A stretch of DNA of 64,000 bases, from NCBI RefSeq assembly GCF_900156345.1, contig NZ_FTPP01000002.1, forward strand, positions 186,001 through 250,000, given 5' to 3'. Made by a program: the position numbers and the translations under genes. Source of the DNA: Pontibacter indicus (lineage in GTDB: Bacteria > Bacteroidota > Bacteroidia > Cytophagales > Hymenobacteraceae). Of the stretch, positions 45,001 through 54,900 are shown in pieces (position 1 is the first letter of the stretch; the number at the start of each line of letters is the position of its first letter). The notes beneath the pieces are model-generated. The model saw nothing but the letters and a program-made list of their open reading frames with translations. It was not told where the DNA came from and did not search any database.

Positions 45001-46224
45001 TTACAGGTTGTCGCGCACGGACATGGCGGCTGCTTTGCGGGCAGGGCGAATGGACACCAGCATGGTGATGATCACGATGGCAGCTCCGGTCAGTACAAAG
45101 TCCATCAGCTCCAGCTTGACAGGGTAGGAGTCCACAACCGAGGTGGCCATACCCATCGACACAATGCCGAAGGTTTGCTGCAGGTTGGCAATCAGCATGC
45201 CCAGCGACAAGCCGTACGATGCCCCGATAAAGGCAACGAGCGCGCCCTCAAACAGGAATATGTTGCGGATCTGCTCTTTTGTGGCACCCATGGAAGCAAG
45301 CACCGCAATATCCTTTTTCTTATCAATCACCAACATGGAAAGGGAGAAGAAAATGTTGAGCGAGGCAATAAGCAGGATAAAGGCGAAGGTGATGAACACA
45401 AAGAGCTTTTCGACTTTCACGGCGCGCAACAGGCTGGTGTGCTGCTCGTCGCTGTTCTGCACCAAAAAGCCTTCGCCCAGCACCTTCTGCAAAGCGCGTT
45501 TCACCGTCTCGATACGATGCCCGTCTTCTACCTTGATCTCAATAGCCGTGCGCCGGCGGCCGTACTCCATGAGCTCCTCGGCAAACTGGATGGGCACAAA
45601 CACATAGGCATCGTCGTACTGCCGCTCGATGGCAAACACACCGCCAGGCGTTATCTGCAGCGACTTGAAAGCGCCTTCGGGGTTAAGCGGATTGAACTTT
45701 GTGTTGCGCGGGTACAGGAACTGCAGGTACGTAAATTCACTGCTCGTCCGGATGGAGAGCTGGTACTGCACTCCCCGCCCGACCAAGGCATAGTAGTTAT
45801 TGTTGGCGTAAAGATTATAGTGGCCTTCCACTACCGAGGAGCCGATCTTGTTCTGCTCAAAAAAGTTCTCGCTCACGCCCTTTACCTTCACCACCATCTG
45901 GCGATCGTTGTAGCGCAGCAGTGCATTGTCCTCTATCACCTCGGTCACCAAAGCCACACCGGGCGTGCGGCGTATGCGGTTCATGAATTCGGTGTCCGTC
46001 TCAAAAGACTTGCCTTCCGCAGCCGATATCTTCAGGTTAGGGTCAAAGCTGGTATAGATCGTGCGAATGAGGTCTTCGAGGCCATTGAATACAGACAGCA
46101 CGATGATGAGGGCGGCCGTACCCACTGCCACCCCGATCATGGCAATGTTGGAGATAATGCTGATGATGTTCCTCTTCTTCTTAGAGAAAAAATAACGTTT
46201 CGCTATGAGATAAGGGACGTTCAT
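45001..46224 (-). CDS. FtsX-like permease of LolC/LolE type
   Basis: A 407-residue permease with the lipoprotein-releasing LolC/LolE layout. It has a first helix (NIISIISNIAMIGVAVGTAA), a large periplasmic domain (about 50-265) and three C-terminal helices (FVFITFAFILLIASLNIFFS, LFEGALVAFIGASYGLSLGM and MDFVLTGAAIVIITMLVSIR), ending in the conserved PARKAAAMSVRDNL. With a LolD-like ATPase it would extract lipoproteins for outer-membrane transport. LolD is not in the window. It follows the methyltransferase gene at 46414 by about 190 bp on the same strand and probably belongs to the rbfA group, a frequent order in Bacteroidota. Confidence 0.88.
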   Translation of the reverse strand: MNVPYLIAKRYFFSKKKRNIISIISNIAMIGVAVGTAALIIVLSVFNGLEDLIRTIYTSFDPNLKISAAEGKSFETDTEFMNRIRRTPGVALVTEVIEDNALLRYNDRQMVVKVKGVSENFFEQNKIGSSVVEGHYNLYANNNYYALVGRGVQYQLSIRTSSEFTYLQFLYPRNTKFNPLNPEGAFKSLQITPGGVFAIERQYDDAYVFVPIQFAEELMEYGRRRTAIEIKVEDGHRIETVKRALQKVLGEGFLVQNSDEQHTSLLRAVKVEKLFVFITFAFILLIASLNIFFSLSMLVIDKKKDIAVLASMGATKEQIRNIFLFEGALVAFIGASYGLSLGMLIANLQQTFGIVSMGMATSVVDSYPVKLELMDFVLTGAAIVIITMLVSIRPARKAAAMSVRDNL

Positions 46225-46413
46225 TTAGCAGGTGTGGGTACTTGGGCTAAAAGTTGATTGTTGATTGTTCTTACACGAAATAATTTTATCGGCTGCCAGC
46301 TATACCTTGCTGATGTGAAATCAGGTCTTTACTCTCTTCCTGCCTTTCCAGCAATTTAATCATTTTGCCGGATCAACAATTAGCAATCAACAATTAAGCC
46401 ATCAACAATTTAA

Positions 46414-47223
46414 TTACTTCCATGCTTTCACGATCAGGCCGGTGCCGGAGTCGTGCTTGCCGTTTACATCGAGCCAGTTTAAAACCAGGCTGATGGGGAA
46501 AGTAACCAGGTAGTAGAATGGCAACAGGATGAAGAACGCCTTCGAGGTGTTGAGCATCAGGAGCGGATACTTCATCGACAGTCGCCACGAGATTTGCCCC
46601 GGCTTGCCGTAAGAATAACGCGCCTCCACTTTGCTGAAACCAGCCGAGAAGAGTTTATCCTGAATTTCACGGATGTTATAGCCGTCGCGCACGTGCTCCT
46701 CAATAAATGAGGTCTCATCGTCGCCATGCACATCCGATCCGCCTTGGTCTGACGGGGTGGAAATCACCAGCATGCCACCCGGCACAAGTGATGCCTGGAA
46801 GTTGCGGAACACCTCTACATCCTCCAGTATATGCTCCATCACGTCCACCGACAGAATCAGATCATAGGTATTTTCTTCGCGGTATTTCACCAGGTCGCCG
46901 ATACGGAACAGCACATTCTGCCGTCCGATGGCCCTGAAAAAGCGGTTACTGTCCGAGATTTGCTCTTCCTTAACATCAACGGCCAGGATGCTCCATTTGT
47001 GGCTCTGGCTTGAGAGCCAGTAGGTATACTGACCAAAGCCGGAGCCGGCATCGAGTATGTGCTGCTCGTCGTTTTTGCGGTTGGCGGCCCACTCGCGCAG
47101 CTCTTTGTGCACATGCCAGGCACGCAGCAGGAGAAGGTCCAGCAGATTGTAAAATATGCGGCGCAGGAAAGGGGTCTTGTTAAAAACATCGCCCAGCACA
47201 CGCTTAATCGGGTCGTACTGCAT
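46414..47223 (-). CDS. Class I SAM-dependent methyltransferase
   Basis: A 269-residue enzyme. Motif I is ILDAGSGFGQYTYWL (about 56-70), then ILAVDVKEEQI (motif II), RIGDLVKYRE, YDLILSVDVMEHILED (motif IV) and GGMLVISTPSD. The last ~70 residues hold a hydrophobic hairpin (SKAFFILLPFYYLVTFPISL), so it may sit at the membrane. The substrate could be a quinone or lipid; this is not resolved. It begins 17 bp after rbfA on the same strand. Confidence 0.85.
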   Translation of the reverse strand: MQYDPIKRVLGDVFNKTPFLRRIFYNLLDLLLLRAWHVHKELREWAANRKNDEQHILDAGSGFGQYTYWLSSQSHKWSILAVDVKEEQISDSNRFFRAIGRQNVLFRIGDLVKYREENTYDLILSVDVMEHILEDVEVFRNFQASLVPGGMLVISTPSDQGGSDVHGDDETSFIEEHVRDGYNIREIQDKLFSAGFSKVEARYSYGKPGQISWRLSMKYPLLMLNTSKAFFILLPFYYLVTFPISLVLNWLDVNGKHDSGTGLIVKAWK

Positions 47224-47240
47224 AAGGGTGTTGCTTCTTC

Positions 47241-47636
47241 TTAGCGGATATAGGTATCGTCGTCCTCGTCCTCCTCAGGAGCCGGGGGTATGTCCAGGTT
47301 GGAGAACAGCTTGTCGATTTTGGCGGAGTACTCAGCGGTATCGTCGAGAAAGAACACGAGCTCAGGTATAACACGCACCTGTTTCTTGATGCGCTGGGCC
47401 AGCAGGTGACGTATTGTTTTGGTGTTTACGCGCAACTCCTGCAGGAGCATTTCGTTACCGTCTTTGGCATTCATCACGCTCAGGTATACGCGTGCCAGTC
47501 CCAGGTCAGGCGACACACGCACGACGCTTACCGATATATAGGCGCCCCCGAACAAGTGTGGCACTTCCCGTAGGAAGATCTCTGCCAGCTCTTTCTGGAT
47601 AAGGCGCGAAAATTTCTGTTGTCTTTTACTTTCCAT
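47241..47636 (-). CDS. rbfA: Ribosome-binding factor A
   Basis: A 131-residue protein that binds the 30S subunit late in assembly and supports 16S rRNA 5' processing. The KH-like core matches RbfA: QKFSRLIQKELAEIFLREVP, then VSVVRVSPDLGLARVYLSVM and LRVNTKTIRHLLAQRIKKQV, then RVIPELVFFLDDTAEYSAKI. The C-terminus is acidic (APEEDEDDDTYIR). It is the first gene of a run with the methyltransferase and the LolC/E-like permease. An ATATTTG sequence close to the start is one base from the -7 consensus. Confidence 0.95.
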   Translation of the reverse strand: MESKRQQKFSRLIQKELAEIFLREVPHLFGGAYISVSVVRVSPDLGLARVYLSVMNAKDGNEMLLQELRVNTKTIRHLLAQRIKKQVRVIPELVFFLDDTAEYSAKIDKLFSNLDIPPAPEEDEDDDTYIR

Positions 47637-47739
47637 AATGAAGATGCAAATATCATATTAATTTCGCATTTTTACCCCAATTGTGCCGTACTCATTTCGG
47701 CTCAGGCTGGTGTATAGTTCTTTCTAACTCCGTCTTCCT

Positions 47740-49146
47740 TTGATTAGTTACTTCCGAAGCATACTGCCTTCCCGCTTATTTTTGCTGGTATTACTGTTCC
47801 TGGCTATCCGGCTGCCGCTCATTTTCCTGGGCATACCTGCCACCTCGTCTGAGCTGCTGCACATGCTGGTAGGCGAGCGCATGGCCGACGGCTACGCCAT
47901 GTACCGCGATATTTACGACACCACAGCACCTCTCTCGGCATTTGTGTACTGGACCATCGATGTGGTGGCCGGGCGCTCATACCTGAGTTACCGGTTGGTG
48001 GCCACTTTCCTGCTGCTCTTCCAGGCCATCATGTTCAACGTGGCACTGAACAGGCATCAGGTATACGCCGGCAAAGGCTACATACCCGCTCTGCTATACC
48101 TGCTGGTGGGCAGCCTTACCTTTGAGTTTGACATGCTTACGCCGCTCCTGATCGGCAATACCTTTGTTATTCTGGCCCTGCCTTATATTATCACCATCTC
48201 ACGGGAGGGATTTGAGAATAACCGCTTGTTTGTAGGGGGCTTTATGGTGGGGCTTGCGGCACTCAGCTATCTGCCTTTGGCTTTGTTTCTGTTGGTGGCG
48301 GCATTCGGCGTGGTGCTTTTCGCCTCCAACACTTTCCGAAGCTTCCTGTTGATGCTGTGCGGCTTTGCCTTCCCGTATGCCGTGCTGTTTACCTACTACC
48401 TCTACACCAACACCGCCTCCCATTTTGTGGAGATGCATTTGCTGCAGCCCTGGCAGTTTGGGATCAACACGCTGTTACCGCCTTCGCACCTGGCGCTTGC
48501 CCTGTCACTGCCCGCTGCCATTCTACTTCTTTCGCTCATCAGCACTACTTCACTGCCGCAGCGGCTCGTGTTCCAGGGTAAGTTTCAGCAGCTCATGACG
48601 GTGTGGCTTCTGGTGAGTGGCCTGGCACTGATAACCCGGCAAGAGCTATCGGTCGGTTCTTTTGTGGTCGTGCTGCCGCCTATCGCCTACTTCAGTGAGT
48701 TTCTATTTACAAGCCGCATGAAGAAGTGGATCCTGAACCTGATGTTCTTTATCCTGCTGGGTGGGGTATTGCTGATCCGCTACCGGCAGGACCTGGGTTT
48801 AGCCTCTATTATTAAAATTGATGACTCGGAGCTGCTGCTTCCGAAGGGAGGCGCGAGCGGCGCGGTAAAGGGCAGTCCTGTTTTGGTGCTCGGGGAGGAC
48901 CTGAGCTACTATGAGCACAACCAGCTGGCCACGCCATACCTGAACTGGCGGCTTTCGCAGCGACACTTCGGCCACCTTGACGAGTACCAGGCTGTGTACG
49001 ACCTGTACCAGAATTTCCGTCAGGAATCTCCTGAGTACATTGTGGATCTGGCAGGGCTTATGCCGCAGCTAAAACACAAACTGCCGTCCGTTTTCGATGG
49101 CTATGCGCCTACGCAAACAGCGGCAGTTTATAAGAAAGTCCGTTAA
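47740..49146 (+). CDS. Polytopic membrane protein, GT-C-like
   Basis: A 468-residue protein with about ten hydrophobic segments in the first 350 residues (from SRLFLLVLLFLAIRLPLIFL) and a soluble C-terminal part. Loop residues such as EFDMLTPLLIGNTF and YDTTAPLSAFVYWTIDVVAG recall the layout of GT-C glycosyltransferases, but the diagnostic first-loop DxD/EXD motif is not obvious. The start is a TTG at 47740 because the next in-frame Met is far inside. Its family is uncertain; a role in envelope glycan transfer is only suggested. It is divergent from rbfA and convergent with rpiB. Confidence 0.65.
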   Translation: MISYFRSILPSRLFLLVLLFLAIRLPLIFLGIPATSSELLHMLVGERMADGYAMYRDIYDTTAPLSAFVYWTIDVVAGRSYLSYRLVATFLLLFQAIMFNVALNRHQVYAGKGYIPALLYLLVGSLTFEFDMLTPLLIGNTFVILALPYIITISREGFENNRLFVGGFMVGLAALSYLPLALFLLVAAFGVVLFASNTFRSFLLMLCGFAFPYAVLFTYYLYTNTASHFVEMHLLQPWQFGINTLLPPSHLALALSLPAAILLLSLISTTSLPQRLVFQGKFQQLMTVWLLVSGLALITRQELSVGSFVVVLPPIAYFSEFLFTSRMKKWILNLMFFILLGGVLLIRYRQDLGLASIIKIDDSELLLPKGGASGAVKGSPVLVLGEDLSYYEHNQLATPYLNWRLSQRHFGHLDEYQAVYDLYQNFRQESPEYIVDLAGLMPQLKHKLPSVFDGYAPTQTAAVYKKVR

Positions 49147-49162
49147 ACAGGCTATACCTGAC

Positions 49163-49600
49163 TTAGCAAACCGGAATCTTGTCTACTCTATTCTGGTGGC
49201 GTCCGCCTTCAAACGCTGTCTCCAGAAACACGCGCGTCATGTCAGCGGCCACCTCCTGCGATACAAAGCGGGCAGGTATACAAAGGATATTCGCATTGTT
49301 GTGCTCCCTGGATAATTTGGCCAGTTCCGTCTGCCAGCAAAGCGCTGCTCTGATTTCCTGGTATTTGTTAGCTGTCATGGCCACGCCGTTTCCGCTACCG
49401 CAGATGAGCACACCAAAGTCAGCTTCTTTGTTCACCACCGCCTTGGCAAGCGGGTGCACGTGGTCCGGATAATCCACCGAAGCGTCTGATCCCGGACCGA
49501 AATCTGTTACCTCATGACCGGCTGCCGTCAGTTGCTCTTTCAGCAGGTTTTTATAAGTGAAACCGGCATGGTCGCCGCCGATTGCTATTTTATATCCCAT
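49163..49600 (-). CDS. rpiB: Ribose-5-phosphate isomerase B
   Basis: A 145-residue enzyme interconverting ribose-5-phosphate and ribulose-5-phosphate in the pentose phosphate pathway. N-terminal IAIGGDHAGFTYKNLLKEQL has the conserved Asp and His; the active-site Cys is in GVLICGSGNGVAMTANK. HNNANILCIPARF completes the family signature. It starts 4 bp after tatC on the same strand, so it belongs to the glyA-tatC-rpiB operon. Confidence 0.96.
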   Translation of the reverse strand: MGYKIAIGGDHAGFTYKNLLKEQLTAAGHEVTDFGPGSDASVDYPDHVHPLAKAVVNKEADFGVLICGSGNGVAMTANKYQEIRAALCWQTELAKLSREHNNANILCIPARFVSQEVAADMTRVFLETAFEGGRHQNRVDKIPVC

Positions 49601-49604
49601 CGTT

Positions 49605-50450
49605 CTAAGCGTTATTTTCGTTCAGTTTTTTCAGATCGCGTTTGATGATTCTCCTCGACACGCCGATGCTTACCTCATAGAGGAGGATCAGCGGAATGGA
49701 AATGATGAGCTGACTGATCACATCCGGTGGTGTGATCACCGCTGACACAATCAGAATTACGACAATGGAGTGTCTTCGGTACAGCTTCATCACTTCCGGC
49801 GACAGCAGACCCGCCTTGGTAAAGAAATACACAATAACGGGCAGCTCAAACATAAAGGCGCAGGCCAGGCAAAGTGTCGTGAGCGTGGAGATGTAGGAAC
49901 TCAGGTCGAACTCATTCAGGATAGACGGATCCACCTGATAACCTGCCAGGAAGTTGATCGAAATAGGCGAAACCACATAATAGCCGAACAGCAGTCCCAT
50001 CGCAAACAGGACCGACACCCAAAATACGGCACCGCGTGAGTTCTGCTGCTCCTGTGGGTAAAGGCCGGGCTTCACAAATCGCCAGATTTCCCAAAATGCA
50101 TATGGAAAGGCGCAGGCCAGGCCCAGCACCAATGACACCATAATGTGCATGGAGAACTGCCCGCTCATCTGCCGGCTCTGGATCGTGAACCCCAGATCCT
50201 CGATGCATAGCACATCAGAACCTATCCACTGCCCCACCTCGCACATAAATCTGTAGCTCAGGAAGTCTGTGCGGGAAGGAGCCAGGATTATATCATGAAA
50301 AACAAAGCCTTTTGCCAAAAACGCGGCAACGGCAAAGATCAGAATAGAGGCGAGTGACCGGATGATGTGCCATCTTAACTCCTCCAGGTGATCCACAAAG
50401 GACATCTCCTGCTGCGGCTCTCCTCCCTCTTCCAGGTACGGTTGATCCAT
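49605..50450 (-). CDS. tatC: Sec-independent translocase subunit TatC
   Basis: Two hundred and eighty-one residues from the ATG at 50450; a TTG one codon upstream is possible. Six membrane helices of the TatC family are visible. The N-terminal motif FVDHLEELRWHIIRSLASIL is conserved, and the essential periplasmic Glu lies in EIWRFVKPGLYPQEQQ. TatC binds the twin-arginine signal of folded proteins and with TatA exports them. tatA is not in the window. It follows glyA by 30 bp and precedes rpiB by 4 bp. Confidence 0.95.
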   Translation of the reverse strand: MDQPYLEEGGEPQQEMSFVDHLEELRWHIIRSLASILIFAVAAFLAKGFVFHDIILAPSRTDFLSYRFMCEVGQWIGSDVLCIEDLGFTIQSRQMSGQFSMHIMVSLVLGLACAFPYAFWEIWRFVKPGLYPQEQQNSRGAVFWVSVLFAMGLLFGYYVVSPISINFLAGYQVDPSILNEFDLSSYISTLTTLCLACAFMFELPVIVYFFTKAGLLSPEVMKLYRRHSIVVILIVSAVITPPDVISQLIISIPLILLYEVSIGVSRRIIKRDLKKLNENNA

Positions 50451-50483
50451 CAATCGTCGCTCTTAGATACTCTTATTGTGTAA

Positions 50484-51758
50484 TTAGTAAGCGAAAAGTG
50501 GGTAGTCTTTCATCCAGCTGTTCACTTCTTTGCGCACGGCTTCTATTTTGCTTTCGTTCTCGTTGTGAGTCAACACGTCGTCGATCAGCTCCACAATGCG
50601 CGCCATGTCGGCCTCCTTTAGACCACGTGTTGTAATCGCGGCAGTACCTATGCGCATACCTGAAGTCACAAACGGCGACTTGTCATCGAAAGGCACCATG
50701 TTCTTGTTGATGGTGATGTCCGCTTTCACCAGGGTGTTTTCGGCCAGCTTGCCTGTTATACCTTTCGAGCGCAGGTCGATCAGCATCATGTGGTTATCCG
50801 TGCCGCCTGAGATGATGTTATAGCCACGCTCCACAAAAGCAGTTGCCATGGCTTGCGCGTTCTGCTGCACCTGCTTGATATAGCCCATGTAGTCATCAGA
50901 CAACGCTTCGTAGTAAGCCACCGCTTTAGCTGCGATCACGTGCTCCAGCGGTCCACCCTGCGTGCCCGGAAACACAGCGCCGTCCAGCAAAGAAGACATC
51001 ATGCGGATCTCGCCTTTCGGAGTCTTGATGCCGAATGGGTTCTCGAAATCCTTACCCATCATGATCATGCCCCCTCTTGGACCGCGCAGCGTTTTGTGCG
51101 TGGTCGTAGTCACGATGTGGCAGTGCTCAAACGGGTTGTTCAGAAGGCCTTTGGCAATCAAGCCAGAAGGGTGGGAGATGTCAGCCATCAGCAAGGCGCC
51201 TACCTCATCGGCAGCGGCACGCAGCTTTTTATAATCCCAGTCGCGGCTGTAGGCCGAGGCACCGCAAATGATCAGCTTTGGCTTCTCACGACGGGCAGTT
51301 TCTACTACTTTGTCGAAATCGATCAGGCCAGTCTCCTGCTCCACGCCATAGAAGCTCGGCTGGTACAGTTTGCCCGAGAAGTTAACAGGTGAGCCATGCG
51401 TCAGATGACCACCATGTGATAGGTCAAAGCCCAGGATCTTGTCACCTGGCTGCAACACGGCCAGCATCACAGCGGAGTTGGCCTGCGCGCCGGAGTGCGG
51501 CTGTACGTTTACCCAAGTGGCTCCGAAAAGTTCTTTAGCACGGTCGATGGCCAGCTGCTCTGACTGATCCACAATTTCGCAACCCCCATAGTAGCGCTTG
51601 CCTGGCAGGCCTTCGGCGTACTTGTTGGTCATCACACTGCCCATCGCCTCCATCACCTGATCCGACACGAAGTTCTCGGACGCGATCAGTTCGATGCCGT
51701 GGGTCTGGCGTGCTTTCTCTTTTGCTATCAGGTCAAATATGGCTGTATCTTTCTGCAT
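50484..51758 (-). CDS. glyA: Serine hydroxymethyltransferase
   Basis: Four hundred and twenty-four residues from the ATG at 51758 ([20 protein letters not shown]); a longer frame upstream is rejected because a -33/-7 promoter lies inside it. A PLP enzyme converting serine and THF to glycine and methylene-THF. Motifs are [19 protein letters not shown], the PLP lysine in [13 protein letters not shown], and [14 protein letters not shown]. It supplies methylene-THF to MetF and hence MetH, encoded 42 kb away. It is the first gene of the operon with tatC and rpiB. Confidence 0.97.
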   Translation of the reverse strand: MQKDTAIFDLIAKEKARQTHGIELIASENFVSDQVMEAMGSVMTNKYAEGLPGKRYYGGCEIVDQSEQLAIDRAKELFGATWVNVQPHSGAQANSAVMLAVLQPGDKILGFDLSHGGHLTHGSPVNFSGKLYQPSFYGVEQETGLIDFDKVVETARREKPKLIICGASAYSRDWDYKKLRAAADEVGALLMADISHPSGLIAKGLLNNPFEHCHIVTTTTHKTLRGPRGGMIMMGKDFENPFGIKTPKGEIRMMSSLLDGAVFPGTQGGPLEHVIAAKAVAYYEALSDDYMGYIKQVQQNAQAMATAFVERGYNIISGGTDNHMMLIDLRSKGITGKLAENTLVKADITINKNMVPFDDKSPFVTSGMRIGTAAITTRGLKEADMARIVELIDDVLTHNENESKIEAVRKEVNSWMKDYPLFAY

Positions 51759-51782
51759 GGCTTCTTTGATTTTATATTCCTT

Positions 51783-51813
51783 CAAAATTAAAGCTTGTGC
51801 CTGAATAAACCAA
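51783..51813 (-). promoter_or_regulatory. -33/-7 promoter of glyA
   Basis: TTGG (51813-51810), 19 nt and TAATTTTG (51790-51783) on the - strand, a close match to the Bacteroidota consensus. It supports the glyA start at 51758. Confidence 0.7.
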
Positions 51814-51942
51814 TGTTTCAAATGTTTATATGGCGGAAGGATAGGCATGGCGGCGGTTATACCTATGCTATACCTTGAATAATGGATTTTACTATACTCC
51901 CCTAGGTTGCGCTATACCTATTGGCTATACCTGAGCAAAAAA

Positions 51943-51971
51943 AGAAGGCCCGCCAATTTGGCGGGCCTTCT
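51943..51971 (-). terminator. Intrinsic terminator of the TIG-repeat gene
   Basis: AGAAGGCCCGCC (51943-51954) pairs perfectly with GGCGGGCCTTCT (51960-51971), with a T run on the - strand. Four TATACCT words cluster just beyond it at 51858-51932. Confidence 0.92.
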
Positions 51972-51993
51972 TGCTATAAGTTAAGCGTTGGGG

Positions 51994-54900
51994 CTACTGC
52001 TTCATCAGTTTCACCTGCTCTGTCTTACCATTGAACTCTGTCATCAGGATGTAGATACCTGTTGGCAGGTTGTTGTTTAGGTTTAAGAGAATTGTGTTCT
52101 CACCTTCTTCAATGTCGTAGCTTAGGTTCTGTACGGCTGAGCCATTCATGTTCACGATACGCACATTCAGCTTACCTGCTCTGTCGGCATTGTATACCAG
52201 CTTAGAGTCAGCATTGATTGGGTTTGGATACACTCTTGGGCCAACTGCCAGGTTCACACCGTTAGACGATACGGCTACCACTTTGCTGTACTCAAATGTA
52301 CCATCCAGGTCCACTTGCTTCAGTCTGTAGTAACGTGTGCCGTTGAAGTTGCCCTTGTGGTTGAACTGGTAGTCCTGACGAAGCGCAGTCGTATTCACGT
52401 TGCTCTTCACTTTGCCTACCGCCTTAAACTCACCTTTCAGGTCTTCCGTCATCTGCACTTCGAAGTAGTCGTTGTCCAGTTCAGAAGCTGTCGCCCAAGT
52501 CAGTTGAACGCCGTTGCTTTCTTTTCTGGCATTGAAGGCGATGAGTTCTACTGGGAGTGGGATGATTTCCGACTGCAGCGTTACAGTACGAGTAGTTGCT
52601 TCAAGTGAGGTATGGTTCGCAAGCACAGTCTGTCTACTGCTTTCATCATTCGCAACTATTGTACTATTATTTCTAGCATAGACAACCTGTGTCAAGTTAC
52701 CGTTTTCGTCTGCTGGAAGCGTCATACCAGTCATCCATGTACCTTCTGCAGTTGAGTTAGGATTTAGTGAAAGCAGATATGGCATGTTCTCACTTAAGGA
52801 GATAGTTAAGTTTTGCCCCACCGCCAGGTTGGTTGCCGTTACAGTATAGCTTTTCACATCGTATGTTGTTACTCCTTCTGTTTCAACTGCAGCTTTAAAG
52901 CTTAATACTGCTGGGTCAACTGTAATGTTAGGTCTTACGATTTCAAGTATTCTTTCGCTTGCATCTTCTCCTACTACAGTTGTTACAGTTACGATACCTC
53001 TGCTAGCATTTCTAGGTACAAGCAGCTCTAGGGTATGCTGGTCTTCTTCGTAGTAGCCAAATACGTTTCTGCTGCCAATTCTCAAGCTTTGAACACCTAC
53101 CAAGTTGTAGCCTTTTACATTTACAGTCTCAAGAAGACGTGCTGGTCTGGCAGCATCAATAACGCTGTTGTCAGATGCCCTCTCGAATCTCACTACTACT
53201 GGGCTAGTGACGGTATATATTCCATCCGAATCTTTCGCCTGAGCTGTTGTAGTAGTACCAACTTCATTAGCTAATGTGATCACACCTGTAATCGCATCGA
53301 CTGGAACTGTTACTGTAATGGAACGAGCGGTTGTCAAGTCCTCTGTATTGACTGTTGCATTTAGCTCAATTTGGCTAGCAAGCGGAGCTGGTATTATATC
53401 GCCATCGTGTCCTTTGAAAGACACCTTGATTTTTCCATCTACTGCAATTAGGTTTTCACCAGTAATGGTCACAACTGTGCCTGATGGTCCTTGCTTAGCA
53501 TTGAAGTCATACACAATTGGCGCTTTAACTACTCTAAAGATTGAACTTTCTACAGTTGTTCCTTCTCCACCTCCGAAAGGAGTTGTTACCGCTATTTTAC
53601 CGATTGTAGCTCCTGTTGGCACCTTAACGGTTATAGAAGTTGAGGTTACTATTGGGTCAACAGCAACTACTTCATCTTCTTCTCCTTCGATACCCAAGAA
53701 AGTTACTTTAGTGAGATCATCGAAGAATGTACCGTTGATAGTCAACTCGTCGCCTACAATACCAACTACTTTGCTTAAGCCTGTGATGGTTGGTGTACCA
53801 AGAACAGTGATTGTACCAGCTGTACCAGATGATTGACCTACACCGCTCTGGCTTCCTATTCTTATAAAGTAATCTCCTGCCGTAACGCTTGCAGGAATAG
53901 TTGCTACTATTACGTCTTCATCTGTTTCGTTCGAACCTTGAGTAAGTTTGAAGTCTGTTATTGCGGTTACAGCTCCGTTGGTACCCGTTCTTACTAAAGA
54001 TAAAGATGGAGTAGCAGTTGACACTGTACCATTCCAAAATTCGTCGAAACGTGTACCCTTAATAGTAACTGTGTTTACGCCGGCATATACTCTTCTGTCT
54101 GCAGGGCTTTCTTTGCCTGTTTCGAATACATTGGAGATTACTGGTCTATATATTGTAAATACATCTGTACTACCTGTACCACTTGTTGAAGTTACTGATA
54201 ATGTATTTGTTGTATTGTGGTTGATTTTTGGCGCCACGAAGGTAATGGTACCTGTGCCTTTCTCTGTATCAGTTAACACAATATCATAACCAGTAATCGG
54301 AATATTGCCATACGACATACTTGTTACGTTGATAAAGTTTGTACCGGAGATTGTTACCGTTTGGCCTGCATAAACAGCTGTAGGTGTAACAGACGACAAT
54401 ACAGGGGCAAGTACGTTAAATTGTACTGGTTCACTTTCACCGCTACCTGATACAACTGTTACACTACCTGTTCTGGCAGAACCAGGCACTGTCACTGTAA
54501 TGCTTGTGCCATTCTCAGCATAGTTGGTTGCCTCAATCTGCGCTCCATTGAACTTAACAATTGGCGCTTTCACACCCTCGCCCCCTTCATTGCTATTCAA
54601 TGTTTCATTCCAGTATTGCGTAAATAATTCTCCTGTAATCGTTAATACTGTTTGGGCTGCGTAACCTTCAGTAGCACTGATGCTGGCTATCTTTGGTTCT
54701 AACACAGTATAGTCATCAGTACTCACACCTGAACCAGCAGGAGTAGTTACTGTGATTTTACCTGTTCCTGCATCAAACGGCGCCTTAACAGTAATAAGTT
54801 GGAAGCGGTCAGCTTCGGTACTGCCTTCAACTTCATCTACCACAGTTATACCTGTAGTAATCTTCTTTCCATTAAAGTCAACTTCTATTGCATTAGTAAA

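Noticed and set aside
44968..46257. 429-codon open frame on the + strand opposite the LolC/E-like gene
   Set aside because: Antisense shadow rich in His, Gly and Arg without domains; the - strand frame is clearly the permease.
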